DNA of 64,000 nt, taken from NCBI GenBank assembly GCA_047967505.1, contig CM106540.1. The stretch is one strand, 5' to 3'. Positions 53,219-63,979 of the stretch are shown here, one piece after another (position 1 is the stretch's first letter; every line of letters starts with the position of its first letter). The notes below the pieces were generated by a model. The model had not been told where the DNA came from. It ran no database searches and was given only the letters and a program-made list of their open reading frames with translations. Source of the DNA: Dipteris shenzhenensis. Taxonomy: Eukaryota; Polypodiophyta; Polypodiopsida; Gleicheniales. Position numbers and translations under genes: made by a program.

Positions 53219-54620
53219 TTTCTTACAACTTGTCTGAGATCTGCAAGTTTCTCACACACCCTCTGTATGCAACTGATGCACATTGCCTTTGCTTTTCAAA
53301 GAGAAACTACCTCAACAAGAGGTGTCTTGCATTCACAATCTATGCCAGTACCGGGCTGTCAACTCAAGGCATATACCCGCAAAGTTGCCAAAGCATCAAT
53401 GACTATGTTGCCCCTTTCCTGGTTGCTGCAAAAAGCACTTAGAATGCGTTCGGTTCTTCTTTCCTGTGCACAAAGGCATGCATTTTCTCTTTTCTGCAAA
53501 TCTCTGATATTACTGTGTTTCTGCTTTTTCTGACAGTAAATACTCTCTCAGGTAGGTGAAAACTGCTAGCAGAAACAGTCTCTGCAACTGTCTTTTTTTT
53601 TTTCTTTTTTTTTTTGGATAGTAACTATATGGGTAACTGCTAGTTACACTAACCAGATCAGTCCTGTTCTGGTCTGGTTACATTGACAGACTAGTTAGTC
53701 TGTAACTTGGCCACTAACTTAACCAAACTGGTTGACTGAGCCAGTCAGACAGTCTGGTTGGGCCAACTAACTGAACCTCTAACCAGTTCACTAACCAAGG
53801 TTAGGTTAGATGAACCCATGGTCTGCCACATCAGCAAATGTGTCCACCTCAACTGCCTGCCATGTCAGCATGTGCAGTCTGATCGCCACGCCAGCCACCT
53901 ATCTCCCACGTGTCAGTGCCATGTCAGCATCTGACCTGGCTACCACGTGTAGTGCCACGTCAACACCACACATGTGTGCCACGTCATCTGTGTGCCACGT
54001 GTCCACTGACCTGCCACATAATCACCTCCATAAACCTTCACAACGTCGAGCATGCGCCACATCAAGGCCACGTATAAGCGCCATGTCAGCGTGCCTGTGC
54101 AAAGTGCCACGCCCGCGGCCAATCATTGTTCTGTGCCTTCACAAGGTCATCGAAGATCTCCGTGAATTCCTTTGGGCATACATTGAGTGACCTGCACAAA
54201 GTTTTGCGCTACAATGCATAACTCCATGGCTCACGGGTGAGGCGCTGGTTTACCAAAGATTGAATCACGTCAGACTTCATCACCTCCCTGATACTCCTTC
54301 GCCGTTCAACGGAGAAATTTCCCAAAGTGTTGCATTCTTGTGAGCACATTCCCTTTGCTATTGAGTTGCAAGGCCCCGTGCGTAGAAGATAGTAGAGGGC
54401 AGAGTAAACTCCCATGAAGGAATAGATTTCCCCTGACGCTTGATAAAACAAGCATCACAGTGCAATCCCCCTGCTGTTTTTCTTCTACCTTCCTTTACTC
54501 GGGTACACTAGCACATGCACGTCACGCTCACCTCGACGCTTTATGATGTCACGGTGGGTCTCTACTTTCTTTCCCTCCCTAGCTCTTGGATCGTCACAGC
54601 CTAGGAAGGCTATGAGCCTT
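53219..54620 (-). other. G2 leader with CACGT and CTGGTTA repeats
   Basis: This 1.4-kb leader has a T-rich tract (53590-53615), a 170-bp part rich in AACCAG, ACTAACC and CTGGTT (53640-53810), and a 250-bp part (53820-54115) where GCCACGTC, CCACGTGTC, GCCATGTCAGC and related words recur about every 15-20 bp. Minus- and plus-strand frames across it lack domains. Confidence 0.65.
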
Positions 54621-54633
54621 GGCTCTGATACCA
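54621..54633 (-). promoter_or_regulatory. G2 primer binding site (initiator Met-tRNA)
   Basis: The minus strand reads TGGTATCAGAGCC, one base inside the LTR edge at 54635. Confidence 0.9.
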
Positions 54634-54634
54634 A

Positions 54635-55165
54635 TGAAACCTCCTTCGTAAAAGACAGCAAAGACGCTCTCATTTTCTCTCTCCCTCTCCCTCTCTCAAC
54701 CGACACACTAGGGCCCAGGACAATCGTCGGGTTGCACCCCACTGAAGGTTTTTATTACTTGAGAGAAAACTGAGTACAAGAGTTCAGCGTAGGAGCTATT
54801 CATACAAAATCCAAACGTGAATTCCAATTACATGAGCTCTCAGGCTCCCCTTCTTGGCAACAAGCCACTTGTCAATTTCTACATTACTTTCCTAATTACA
54901 TGCCACTAAGGGCAACTCTGGAGGTTTCGAAGCACTTGGTCACGCTAACCGCCTCCTAGACTCTTGTTAGGCTCCATTGCGCTTAGGAAAATCACGCTTC
55001 CTAGTACTTGCAACAATTGATTAAAGCGCACCACCATGGTACCCATTAATTGTTAGCGCTTTGCATGCAAATAACACACTGTGGACTAATTCTAGTCACG
55101 GTGGGCGTCCCCACTGAACACATGTGCACACACAACAAATATAAAAAATACATATTTATTCTCTG
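54635..55165 (-). repeat. Truncated 5' LTR of G2
   Basis: The LTR starts TGAAACC on the plus strand next to the PBS and follows the 3' LTR closely to TTTATTCTCTG at 55165. The remaining 440 bp (all of the U3 array) are missing. Its continuation is G3 Gag text (TGAAAACTTTT). Confidence 0.85.
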
Positions 55166-55666
55166 AAAACTTTTTGTCATCCTGCTTCAACATGTATCCA
55201 CTTGCTTGGTACTATTTCTTTTTGTTTTTCAATAGTATGCTTATTAAGAAATGAAATGTTTTCCTTCTGTTCAGTTACGGACAATGGGGACTAGGTCTAG
55301 CATTTGAGGGTGGACCCCCTTGCTTGGGGTTATGGGCATTAGTGACCCACAAGAGTGATGGCCTCTCTTTGAGAGGGACATCTAGAAACCACACCCCACC
55401 TGAGTACCCAAACATGGGACCAATCAAATGCACAGATTGCATACTGACCTAGGAACCATTCAAGAGAATGTTCCCTGAGCTTTGGGTGTGGGCCTGGCAG
55501 CATGCCAAGAGTAATGGAGATACAAGATAAGACGACAAACAAATGAGCTCAGTATGGCTCAATTATGACCTTAGAGTACGTCAATAGATAGTCTAAGCTG
55601 TTAGGAACCCGTGTGTGCGATCAGAATTAAATTCTGACAACTTTGAAATTTTAGGGTTTTTGGGAG

Positions 55667-55690
55667 TGACGTGGCAGCTGACACGTGGCA
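55667..55690 (+). promoter_or_regulatory. Paired bZIP-type ACGT boxes in the G1 LTR
   Basis: TGACGTGGCA and ACACGTGGCA are separated by four bases, about 220 bp upstream of the TATA box. The cores fit G-box/ABRE-like sites bound by plant bZIP factors (established motif knowledge); function here is inference. The 3' LTR has the same pair at 62093-62116. Confidence 0.5.
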
Positions 55691-55906
55691 GACTGCCACT
55701 TGGAATCTGAGCTGGCAGGTCAGTCCACCTGTCCCACACATGTGGCAGCATGCATGGCAAGTGGCAGGGCATGCAGGCCAAGTGTTTGGCCCCAAATCTG
55801 GTAGATTTAGGGCAAGTGGTGGGCTGTCCTCTTTGGGACTGCAGCCCACCAAAAATCTGGGACAAGTGTCCACCTTCCACTCTAGGCCTAGGAGGGGGGC
55901 TGAGCC

Positions 55907-55914
55907 TATAAAAG
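55907..55914 (+). promoter_or_regulatory. TATA box of the G1 LTR promoter
   Basis: TATAAAAG in the LTR, with a probable transcription start near 55940. The same site in the 3' LTR is at 62333-62340. Confidence 0.65.
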
Positions 55915-56794
55915 AAGGCCTCTCCCCTTCATTCCACACATGAAAATTTCGTCACTTTTCTTCTCCCTCCTTTTGGATGATGCAGCAGAACCTCTCCAGC
56001 TCCTTGGGTGCAGCCAGCTTCTCCCCAGGCCATTCTCTCACCTCAGCAGCACTTTCTCTCTCTACAACAGCACATTCTCTCTCTACAGTTCCAGCCCCTC
56101 CTCTCCAGAAATCTGCCCCCTCTCAGCTCTTCTGGAACAGCAGCAGCATCCTCTCTCCTTCACCTAGCCTGGAGCAGCCACAGCCCCTTTCTCTCTCCTG
56201 CTGCAGTCTTTCTCTCTCTTCTGCAGAATTTCTCTCTCTACTGTTCCAGCCCATTTCCCTTGCAGAAATCTGCCTTTCTGTGCACCTCTGGAACAGCAGC
56301 AGCTCCTCTCTTACATCTCCTCCCTTGGGATCAGCATTGGCACTCTCTCTCTACAGCTATCACTCCATAAAAGCTTTCTCTCTCTAGCCTACAAGCTGTT
56401 TTTTCTAAGCTGTTCTCATTCCAGCCCCATTTCCACACTCCCCTCACCCAAGGTAGCTTCAGAGGCATCAAGGACTTCATCTACAAAAGGGTCAAGTCAC
56501 GAAGGGAGCCTGTATTGTCAAGTTTATCTCATTTACAGCACTATTTCATGTTGTTTCTACTATCTTTCTAGAAACTAGTGTTTGTCTCTAATGTTGGATG
56601 TAAGTGGTGATTGTTGCAGGCTTCTTCCTTGTGGATTGGGCAAGCCAAGAGCTGAAACCTGAGCTTGGAGTCCTCCTTTTTGTTGTCTACCTTGTACATA
56701 TGCTCTTGAGTCTTGTATCTAGGTCCTAGGTTTTCACTGAGTTCATCAGTTTGGAAGGTGCATTGCACCTTGGTCTTGTATCTCCATTTTCAAG

Positions 56795-56800
56795 AATAAA
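56795..56800 (+). terminator. Poly(A) signal in the G1 LTR
   Basis: AATAAA, repeated at 63221-63226 in the 3' LTR, where it would act. A G8C4 run lies about 14 bp downstream. Confidence 0.5.
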
Positions 56801-57018
56801 GTGAGCCTGGATAAGGGGGGGGCCCCGTCTTGGCCCCTCAATCATATTGCATTCTCCAATGATGTCACTTTGTGTTTAAGATGTATAAGTCTTAATTCCA
56901 GCTTAATTGCAAACTCTTAAGTTCAAGTATATGTGTTTGGCAACTCACAATCATCTCATTCAATTGCCTCTGCAAAATCCGTTGTTTGAATTGATAGAAA
57001 GCACCGAGTAGTTTACAT

Positions 57019-57030
57019 TGGTATCAGAGC
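57019..57030 (+). promoter_or_regulatory. G1 primer binding site (initiator Met-tRNA)
   Basis: TGGTATCAGAGC begins two bases after the LTR end. It matches the plant initiator Met-tRNA 3' end. Confidence 0.92.
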
Positions 57031-57099
57031 TTAGGCAGTGGTCCTGTACTCTGTGCTTTCTCTTGTTGAGTCTCTCCTTCATTGTGTTATCTTGTCATC

Positions 57100-59034
57100 A
57101 TGGCAGCCAATGGACCTGACTCTCCTCCTAACCTACATGAGTTGAGTGCTCTCTTGGCAAACATTGCTCAACAGGTTCAAGTGCTGGAAAGCAGCCAAGC
57201 AGGAACTCATGACATAGGGCCCCAATCCCAAGGAAGAGGCCGTGCGGACAACACCAACTCCAACAAGGAGGGAAGATCATCCTCTTCTTCCCCTCCTCGA
57301 GGTAGACGGCGTCATCGGAGTCCATCTCCTTCGAGACGTCCACGGAGACGAAGGTATGCAAAGCATAAGGTACCTCTTGGAGATAAGCTCTTCAAGTTTA
57401 CCAAGTACAAGGGAGAGGACAAGCCCGAGGTCTTGCTGGCCTGGATCCGAGACCTCGAGTATTTCTTTGAGGGGGACGAGTACGAAGACAAGGCGAAGAT
57501 CCGGTTTGCCGTCCTGCACATGCAAGACCGTGCTTCACTCTGGTGGGCAGCTATGGTCAACACTGGACAGCAAGCCCACACCTGGAAGCACTTCAAGAAG
57601 AACTTGATGAGGCACTTCCTGCCTAAGGAGTTTAAGAGAGATACAATGGTGCAATGGGACATCCTCCGCCAACGCCAAGAAGAGAAAGTCAGTGAGTATG
57701 TTGATCGTTTTTGGGATACTTTGTTAAAAGTTCAAGCATTCAGTAGGAAGGATAAAAAAGAACAGCAAAGGAAGTTCTTTGCTGGCCTACGGTATATCGT
57801 TCAGCATGAGGTGGACATTGCCACTCCTACTTCTCTCGAAGACACCATCAACATCGCCTTGAAGGTGGAGAAGAAACAATCTTTCTCCAATAAGCGGAAT
57901 GGCAGCAACAACAAGCGGAAGTCCCAGGGAACCTCTTCCAAGGAACAAAAGGGTAAGGAGACAGCAAAGGACGCACCAAAAGAGCAAAAGTCAGCCAGCC
58001 AGCCTCCTTCGAAGAAAGCAGCCCGCACTTTCAGCTCATTGTCTCCACAACAGAAGCAAAAGTATTACTCCGAAGGGCGGTGTTTCAAGTGTGGCGATCG
58101 AGGCCACAACTTCTACGAATGCCCTCAAGCTGCCAAAAACAACAGCAACAAAGAAGCAGCCCTCAAAAAGCCAGTTTTGGTAGTCAACAAGGTGGAAGCA
58201 CCTCCAGAAAAGGGAGCTGTAAACGACACCCATAGTTTGTTGAAAACATGGGGTCAGGTAAAGGATCAATCCGCTTTGTTTTTGTTTGATAGTGGAGCTA
58301 CTCACAACTTTATTTCTCATGAGATGGCACAGAACTTGGGGATAGCCCCAGAGGATAAAGGAGAAGCCTTGGAGGCAACTGCAGCCTTCAAGAACCAAGA
58401 AGAGAAGGTGTACCCCATCATCGGCAAGCTTCGGGTACACATCCAGGGGTACTTGGATCATCTACCCTTCATGGTGGCACCACTTCAAGGATCAGATGTA
58501 ATTCTCGGCATGCCCTGGCATAAGCAAGTCAACCCCCGAATCGATTATGTGAAGAATATTCTAACCCTCCAACATAAGGGTAGAGATGTGAGCATTACAG
58601 CGGGAGTTTCAGGAAACACCATTCCTATGGTAAGTCATGCACGATCTCCCAATTTGCTTAAGAAAGGAGTATGTTCTTTTCTAGTGTTTGTACGCGATAA
58701 GCAACCAAGTGAAGAAAAGTCAGATCCTCTCACAAAAGAAAGATTAGATTTCCTTCAGGAATTCTCTAGTTGCTTCTCTCAGGAACTTCCTAGTCACCTC
58801 CCTCCTGAGAGACCAGAGGATCACAAAATTGACTTAGTTCCAGGGTCTTCACCTCCAAATAGACCCCCATATAGAGTTAGTCAAACTCAACAAGATGAAA
58901 TCTTCAAGCAAGTCCAAGAACTCTTGGATAAGGGATTGATCCAACCCAGTAGTTCTTCTTTTTGCTCTCCTGTCTTACTAGTCCAAAAGAAGGATAAAAC
59001 CTTCAGGATGTGCATAGACTGGCATAGACTATAG
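57100..59034 (+). pseudogene. G1 Gag, protease and RT N-terminus
   Basis: I choose the ATG at 57100 (CATCATGGCA) because no upstream in-frame ATG exists. Gag has an SR-rich basic part (SSSSPPRGRRRHRSPSPSRR) near residues 65-90. The retrotransposon Gag core follows: AWIRDLEYFFEGDEYEDKAK, LWWAAMVNTGQQAHTWKHFK and RHFLPKEFKRDTMVQWDILR. The zinc knuckle is CFKCGDRGHNFYEC. Protease: LFLFDSGATHNFISHEMAQN (D-S-G) and DVILGMPWHKQ. RT opens with LLDKGLIQPSSSSFCSPVLL and FRMCID, where a 10-bp tandem duplication (GCATAGACT at 59012 and 59022) shifts the frame to a stop at 59034. Confidence 0.93.
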
Positions 59035-60385
59035 AGCCTTAAACAAACAGACGGTTAAGAATCGTTTCCCAATTCCTCGTATAGACGATATCTTTGATCG
59101 TTTAGGAGGATTTGAAATTTTCAGCCGCATAGATCTTAAGAGTGGCTACCATCAGGTACGAGTTGTACCTGAGGACATTCATAAAACAGCCTTCCGAACC
59201 ACATTTGGGCTGTATGAATATATGGTAATGCCATTTGGCCTTACTAATGCCCCAGCCACGTTCAATCGACTGATGGAACGGTTGTTCAGGAACTATAGAC
59301 AGTTCACTGCCGTCTTCTTTGATGACATCCTCATTTTCAGCAAGAATGAGGAAGAGCATAAGGAACATCTAAAGATTGTATTTCAAATCTTAGCTGAAAA
59401 TGCTCTTTACATCAATGAGAAGAAAAGTGAGTTCTTTCTTCCTGAGATTCACTATCTTGGTCACATTATCTCACGAGAAGGTGTCCGTATGGACCCAGCC
59501 AAGATACAGACAATTGTAGAGTGGCCTGACTTGAAGAATGCCCATGAGGTAAGGTCTTTTCTAGGCCTATGCTCATATTACCTAAGGTTTATTTGGCATT
59601 TTGCTGAACTTGCAGCCCCTCTACATGATCTCACTAAGAAAAATCTGAAGTTCAGATGGACCCAAAAAGAAAAGGACTCTTTTAATGCTCTAAAGCATGC
59701 CCTGACTACAGCTCCTGTACTTATCATTCCTGACTTAAGGAAACCATTCCTAGTAGCAGCTGATGCCAGTGGCGATTGCCTTGGGGCTTCTCTTACCCAG
59801 GATGGTCATGCTCTGGCCTTTGAAAGCCGACGACTAAGAGATGCTGAACTTCATTATGATATCTATGAAAAAGAACTCTTAGCTGTAATTCATGCTCTCA
59901 AACTTTGGAAACATTATCTTTTAGGGATAGATTTTCTTGTAAAAACTGATCATGAAAGTCTTAAATATTTTCTAACTCAACCTCTGATCAGAGAGAGACA
60001 TATGAAATGGTCTACCTTTCTACAATCATTTCATTTTCAGATACAATATACTCCTGGAAAAGAGAATGTAGTGGCTGATGCCCTTTCTCGTAGACCACGG
60101 CTTCACCATATTTCAGTTCCCTATCATGATGAGCTAACAGCCCTCAAAGAATTCTATGAGGGAGATGCTGATTTTGCTCAGCCATGGGCACATTTGAAAG
60201 TTGGAGGCACCCATCATGCCTACCACATCAGGGATGGCTATTTATTCATGGAGAACAAACTATGTATCACAAAGCAGCTTAGATCTAAAGTGATGGAGGA
60301 AAGCCATAACCCACCCTATGCTGGTCATAGGGGTATTGTGGCCACTTTTCAGCCATGGATAAATTTTTCTACTGGCCTAACATGA
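59032..60385 (+). pseudogene. G1 RT, RNase H and integrase zinc-finger start
   Basis: This segment is the +1 continuation of the frame above. [31 protein letters not shown] (first Asp), [20 protein letters not shown] and FFDDILIFS (YxDD block). RNase H: FLVAADASGDCLGASLTQDG, YDIYEKELLAVIHALKLWKH, VKTDHESLKYFLTQ and NVVADALSRRP. Integrase starts with HNPPYAGHRGIVATFQ, the two His of the zinc finger. A one-base loss near 60350 then shifts the frame to a stop at 60385. All RT and RNase H active-site residues are present. Confidence 0.92.
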
Positions 60386-61587
60386 AAAAGGACACTGCTG
60401 CCTACATTTTAGCTTGTCTCGCATGTCAAAAAGCTAAGTATGAGAGAGGAAAACCCAAGGGTTTACTTCAGCCCCTACCCATTCCTGAGAGACCATGGGA
60501 ACACATCACCATGGACTTCATTACAGGAATTCCCAGGACCAATCAAAAAATTGACATGATTTGGGTGATAGTAGATCGATTCAGCAAGCAAGCCCACTTC
60601 ATTCCTTGCAGAAAGAATCTCAAGGCATCTGAAGCTGCCCATTTATTTATTAGACACATCTTTAGACACCACGGCATGCCCAAGTCTATAGTATCAGATA
60701 GAGACTCAAAGTTCACTAGTAACTTCTGGCAGGCTTTGTTTGAGAACCTTGGAACTCTTCTAAGTTTCTCCTCAGCTTTTCATCCTCAAACGGATGGCCA
60801 AACTGAAGTTACGAATAGTACACTCTTGGATTTGCTGAAATTTTATGTGCATGACCAGCAAACCTTTTGGGAGAAATTCCTTCCTCTTGTGGAGTTTGCT
60901 TATAACAACACAATTCATTCCTCCACTGGAAAAGCTCCTTTCGAAATTGTATATGGTAGATCTTTACCAACTCCACTCATGCAAACAAAAGAGAAAATCT
61001 TTGCCGCTGATCAATTCGTGGAGGATTATGACTCTGCTTATGCCACGGTTCGAGCAGCCATTCAAAAGGCACAGGAGAAACAAAGAGCAGCTGCAAATAA
61101 AAGACGGAGGGCGTTTGCAGTGAAAGAAGGCCAATGGGTCTTATTGAAATTTGAGAAAGCCCGGTTAAAAACCAAAGTGGGCAAAAAGCGCATCTTCTTC
61201 AAGCTATCCTTTCGATATTATGGTCCTTTTCAGGTGTTGCAGGTAATAAATGATGTCTCAGTCCGATTGAGACTTCCAGAGCATTGGAAGATCCACAATG
61301 TCTTCCATGTAAGCTTGGTGAAACCCTTCATTGGGGAACCACCTCAAGAGCCCACACTGGACGATGCACCTGAAGTAGAGGACACTGAGATCTTGTTGAT
61401 CCCAGAACAAATTATTTTGCATAACTTCACTACGGGACGTCGAGGCACGACTCGCAAAATGTACCTTTTGAAGTTCAGAGGGCTCCCATCCACCGATGCC
61501 CAATGGCTGGACAGAGCTACATTTCAGGAGTGTCCTGAAATCCTGGATGCTTATGAGGAAGCATTTCAGTTGCGGACAACTGAATGA
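60355..61587 (+). pseudogene. G1 integrase and chromodomain
   Basis: The frame resumes at MDKFFYWPNMKKDTAAYILA with the zinc-finger Cys pair CLACQ. The DDE core shows HITMDFITGIPR (Asp), SIVSDRDSKFTSNF (Asp) and AFHPQTDGQTEVTN (Glu), with 35 residues between the second Asp and Glu. The C-terminus has KEGQWVLLKFEKARL, FRYYGPFQVLQVINDVSVRL and HWKIHNVFHVSLVKPF. A chromodomain-like tail follows: LIPEQIILHNF, MYLLKFRGLPSTDAQWLDRA, ending AFQLRTTE. This domain is complete on its own, but it has lost its link to RT. Confidence 0.92.
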
Positions 61588-61591
61588 AAGA

Positions 61592-61600
61592 CGGAGGGAA
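61592..61600 (+). promoter_or_regulatory. G1 polypurine tract
   Basis: CGGAGGGAA, purine except its first base, abuts the 3' LTR start (TGTCATCC) and is the expected primer for plus-strand DNA synthesis. Confidence 0.75.
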
Positions 61601-63443
61601 TGTCATCCTGCTTCAACATGTATCCACTTGCTTGGTACTATTTCTTTTTGTTTTTCAATAGTATGCTTATTAAGAAATGAAATGTTTTCCTTCTGTTCAG
61701 TTACGGACAATGGGGACTAGGTCTAGCATTTGAGGGTGGACCCCCTTGCTTGGGGTTATGGGCATTAGTGACCCACAAGAGTGATGGCCTCTCTTTGAGA
61801 GGGACATCTAGAAACCACACCCCACCTGAGTACCCAAACATGGGACCAATCAAATGCACAGATTGCATACCGACCTAGGAACCATTCAAGAGAATGTTCC
61901 CTGAGCTTTGGGTGTGGGCCTGGCAGCATGCCAAGAGTAATGGAGATACAAGATAAGACGACAAACAAATGAGCTCAGTATGGCTCAATTATGACCTTAG
62001 AGTACGTCAATAGATAGTCTAAGCTGTTAGGAACCCGTGTGCGCGATCAGAATTAAATTCTGACAACTTTGAAATTTTAGGGTTTTTGGGAGTGACGTGG
62101 CAGCTGACACGTGGCAGACTGCCACTTGGAATCTGAGCTGGCAGGTCAGTCCACCTGTCCCACACATGTGGCAGCATGCATGGCAAGTGGCAGGGCATGC
62201 AGGCCAAGTGTTTGGCCCCAAATCTGGTAGATTTAGGGCAAGTGGTGGGCTGTCCTCTTTGGGACTGCAGCCCACCAAAAATCTGGGACAAGTGTCCACC
62301 TTCCACTCTAGGCCTAGGAGGGGGGCTGAGCCTATAAAAGAAGGCCTCTCCCCTTCATTCCACACATGAAAATTTCGTCACTTTTCTTCTCCCTCCTTTT
62401 GGATGATGCAGCAGAACCTCTCCAGCTCCTTGGGTGCAGCCAGCTTCTCCCCAGGCCATTCTCTCACCTCAGCAGCACTTTCTCTCTCTACAACAGCACA
62501 TTCTCTCTCTACAGTTCCAGCCCCTCCTCTCCAGAAATCTGCCCCCTCTCAGCTCTTCTGGAACAGCAGCAGCATCCTCTCTCCTTCACCTAGCCTGGAG
62601 CAGCCACAGCCCCTTTCTCTCTCCTGCTGCAGTCTTTCTCTCTCTTCTGCAGAATTTCTCTCTCTACTGTTCCAGCCCATTTCCCTTGCAGAAATCTGCC
62701 TTTCTGTGCACCTCTGGAACAGCAGCAGCTCCTCTCTTACATCTCCTCCCTTGGGATCAGCATTGGCACTCTCTCTCTACAGCTATCACTCCATAAAAGC
62801 TTTCTCTCTCTAGCCTACAAGCTGTTTTTTCTAAGCTGTTCTCATTCCAGCCCCATTTCCACACTCCCCTCACCCAAGGTAGCTTCAGAGGCATCAAGGA
62901 CTTCATCTACAAAAGGGTCAAGTCACGAAGGGAGCCTGTATTGTCAAGTTTATCTCATTTACAGCACTATTTCATGTTGTTTCTACTATCTTTCTAGAAA
63001 CTAGTGTTTGTCTCTAATGTTGGATGTAAGTGGTGATTGTTGCAGGCTTCTTCCTTGTGGATTGGGCAAGCCAAGAGCTGAAACCTGAGCTTGGAGTCCT
63101 CCTTTTTGTTGTCTACCTTGTACATATGCTCTTGAGTCTTGTATCTAGGTCCTAGGTTTTCACTGAGTTCATCAGTTTGGAAGGTGCATTGCACCTTGGT
63201 CTTGTATCTCCATTTTCAAGAATAAAGTGAGCCTGGATAAGGGGGGGGCCCCGTCTTGGCCCCTCAATCATATTGCATTCTCCAATGATGTCACTTTGTG
63301 TTTAAGCTGTATAAGTCTTAATTCCAGCTTAATTGCAAACTCTTAAGTTCAAGTATATGTGTTTGGCAACTCACAATCATCTCATTCAATTGCCTCTGCA
63401 AAATCCGTTGTTTGAATTGATAGAAAGCACCGAGTAGTTTACA
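61601..63443 (+). repeat. 3' LTR of G1
   Basis: Same length as the 5' LTR. The differences I find are T/C (55451 vs 61871 region), T/C in CGTGTGTGCG/CGTGTGCGCG, and A/C in TTTAAGATG/TTTAAGCTG. All U3, R and U5 signals are duplicated here. Confidence 0.96.
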
Positions 63444-63979
63444 CTTTTCTATACCGAATGCAGCATCAAACTGCCTGATGAACTCCAATGCTTTGTCTGT
63501 ATGACCATATTGTCCATTTTAGGTCATAAACTTGACAGATTTACCTCCCTCTTTGAATTCCTTGGTCTCTCTGGAAGACTTACTCTTCCTCGACTTCTTG
63601 TGTTTCCTTCTTTTCCTGGATGGTTTATCTGATAAAGAAGAAGATACAGAAGTCGAGCTTGAGGTAGACGGTGACGGACTGGGAGATCGGTGATGATGCC
63701 TCGATCTCTTCCTGCTATGAGACCGTCCCCTATGAGATCTCTCTCTCTCTTTGGCTGTACACGAGAGTGTGCCTCTGGCATTGGCACATCATAAGCTGCA
63801 TTAGGCATAGTTTCTACTTGAAACAAATGCTGAGCTCTTGGATCCCTTTTGAGATTTTCCATCTCTTGCATACGAATGCATACCATCTGCTCAAATTCTT
63901 GCTGATTTTGCTGCACACTTCTATGTCTTGGATGTGCATCCCTATCTTGTGAATCCCACTGGATAGGTGCTTGAGCCAT
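63444..63979 (-). pseudogene. G3 Gag N-terminal part
   Basis: The ATG at 63979 opens MAQAPIQWDSQDRDAHPRHR, then QQNQQEFEQMVCIRMQEMEN and HLFQVETMPNAAYDVPMPEA. An indel in the (CT)n run near 63745 shifts out the Ser/Arg segment that G2 shows in frame. The conserved TAA lies near 63520 and capsid text resumes behind it (DEFIRQFDAAFGIEK) up to the G1 insertion at 63448. This is the 5' portion of the element whose 3' part lies at 44059-47121. Confidence 0.8.

Larger units (their letters stand above)
47122..55165 (-). mobile_element. Ty3/gypsy chromovirus G2, nested in G3
   Basis: In minus-strand order G2 has a truncated 5' LTR (54635-55165), PBS (54621-54633), a 1.4-kb leader, Gag, protease, RT and the start of RNase H. 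A foreign copia piece K4 (48913-50462) follows, then integrase C-terminus with chromodomain and a 3' LTR (47122-48082). It is the same family as G3. Coding breaks, the K4 insertion and a deletion replacing the RNase H end and integrase core make it inactive. Its 5' LTR has lost the U3 part in a deletion that also took part of the G3 target. Confidence 0.85.
55175..57017 (+). repeat. 5' LTR of G1
   Basis: The LTR carries TGACGTGGCA (55667-55676) and ACACGTGGCA (55681-55690), a TATA box (55907-55914), a CT-rich stretch (55960-56400) and AATAAA (56795-56800) followed by a G8C4 run. Small frames within it are not coding; they repeat exactly in the 3' LTR. Confidence 0.96.
55175..63443 (+). mobile_element. 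Ty3/gypsy chromovirus G1, full-length, young
   Basis: G1 is bounded by two 1,843-bp LTRs (55175-57017; 61601-63443), both TGTCATCC...GTTTACA, and flanked by the 5-bp target duplication CTTTT (55170-55174 and 63444-63448). Inside are the PBS, Gag, protease, RT, RNase H, integrase, chromodomain and PPT in Ty3 order. I count three LTR substitutions by eye. It inserted into the Gag region of G3 in the opposite orientation. Its polyprotein ends AFQLRTTE, close to G2 (AFQLRSIE), so the two families are related. Two frameshifts interrupt pol. Confidence 0.96.

Noticed and set aside
55593-56387. Open frames inside the G1 LTR (both strands)
   Set aside because: They are repeated exactly in the 3' LTR, overlap promoter signals and CT-rich sequence, and have no domain.
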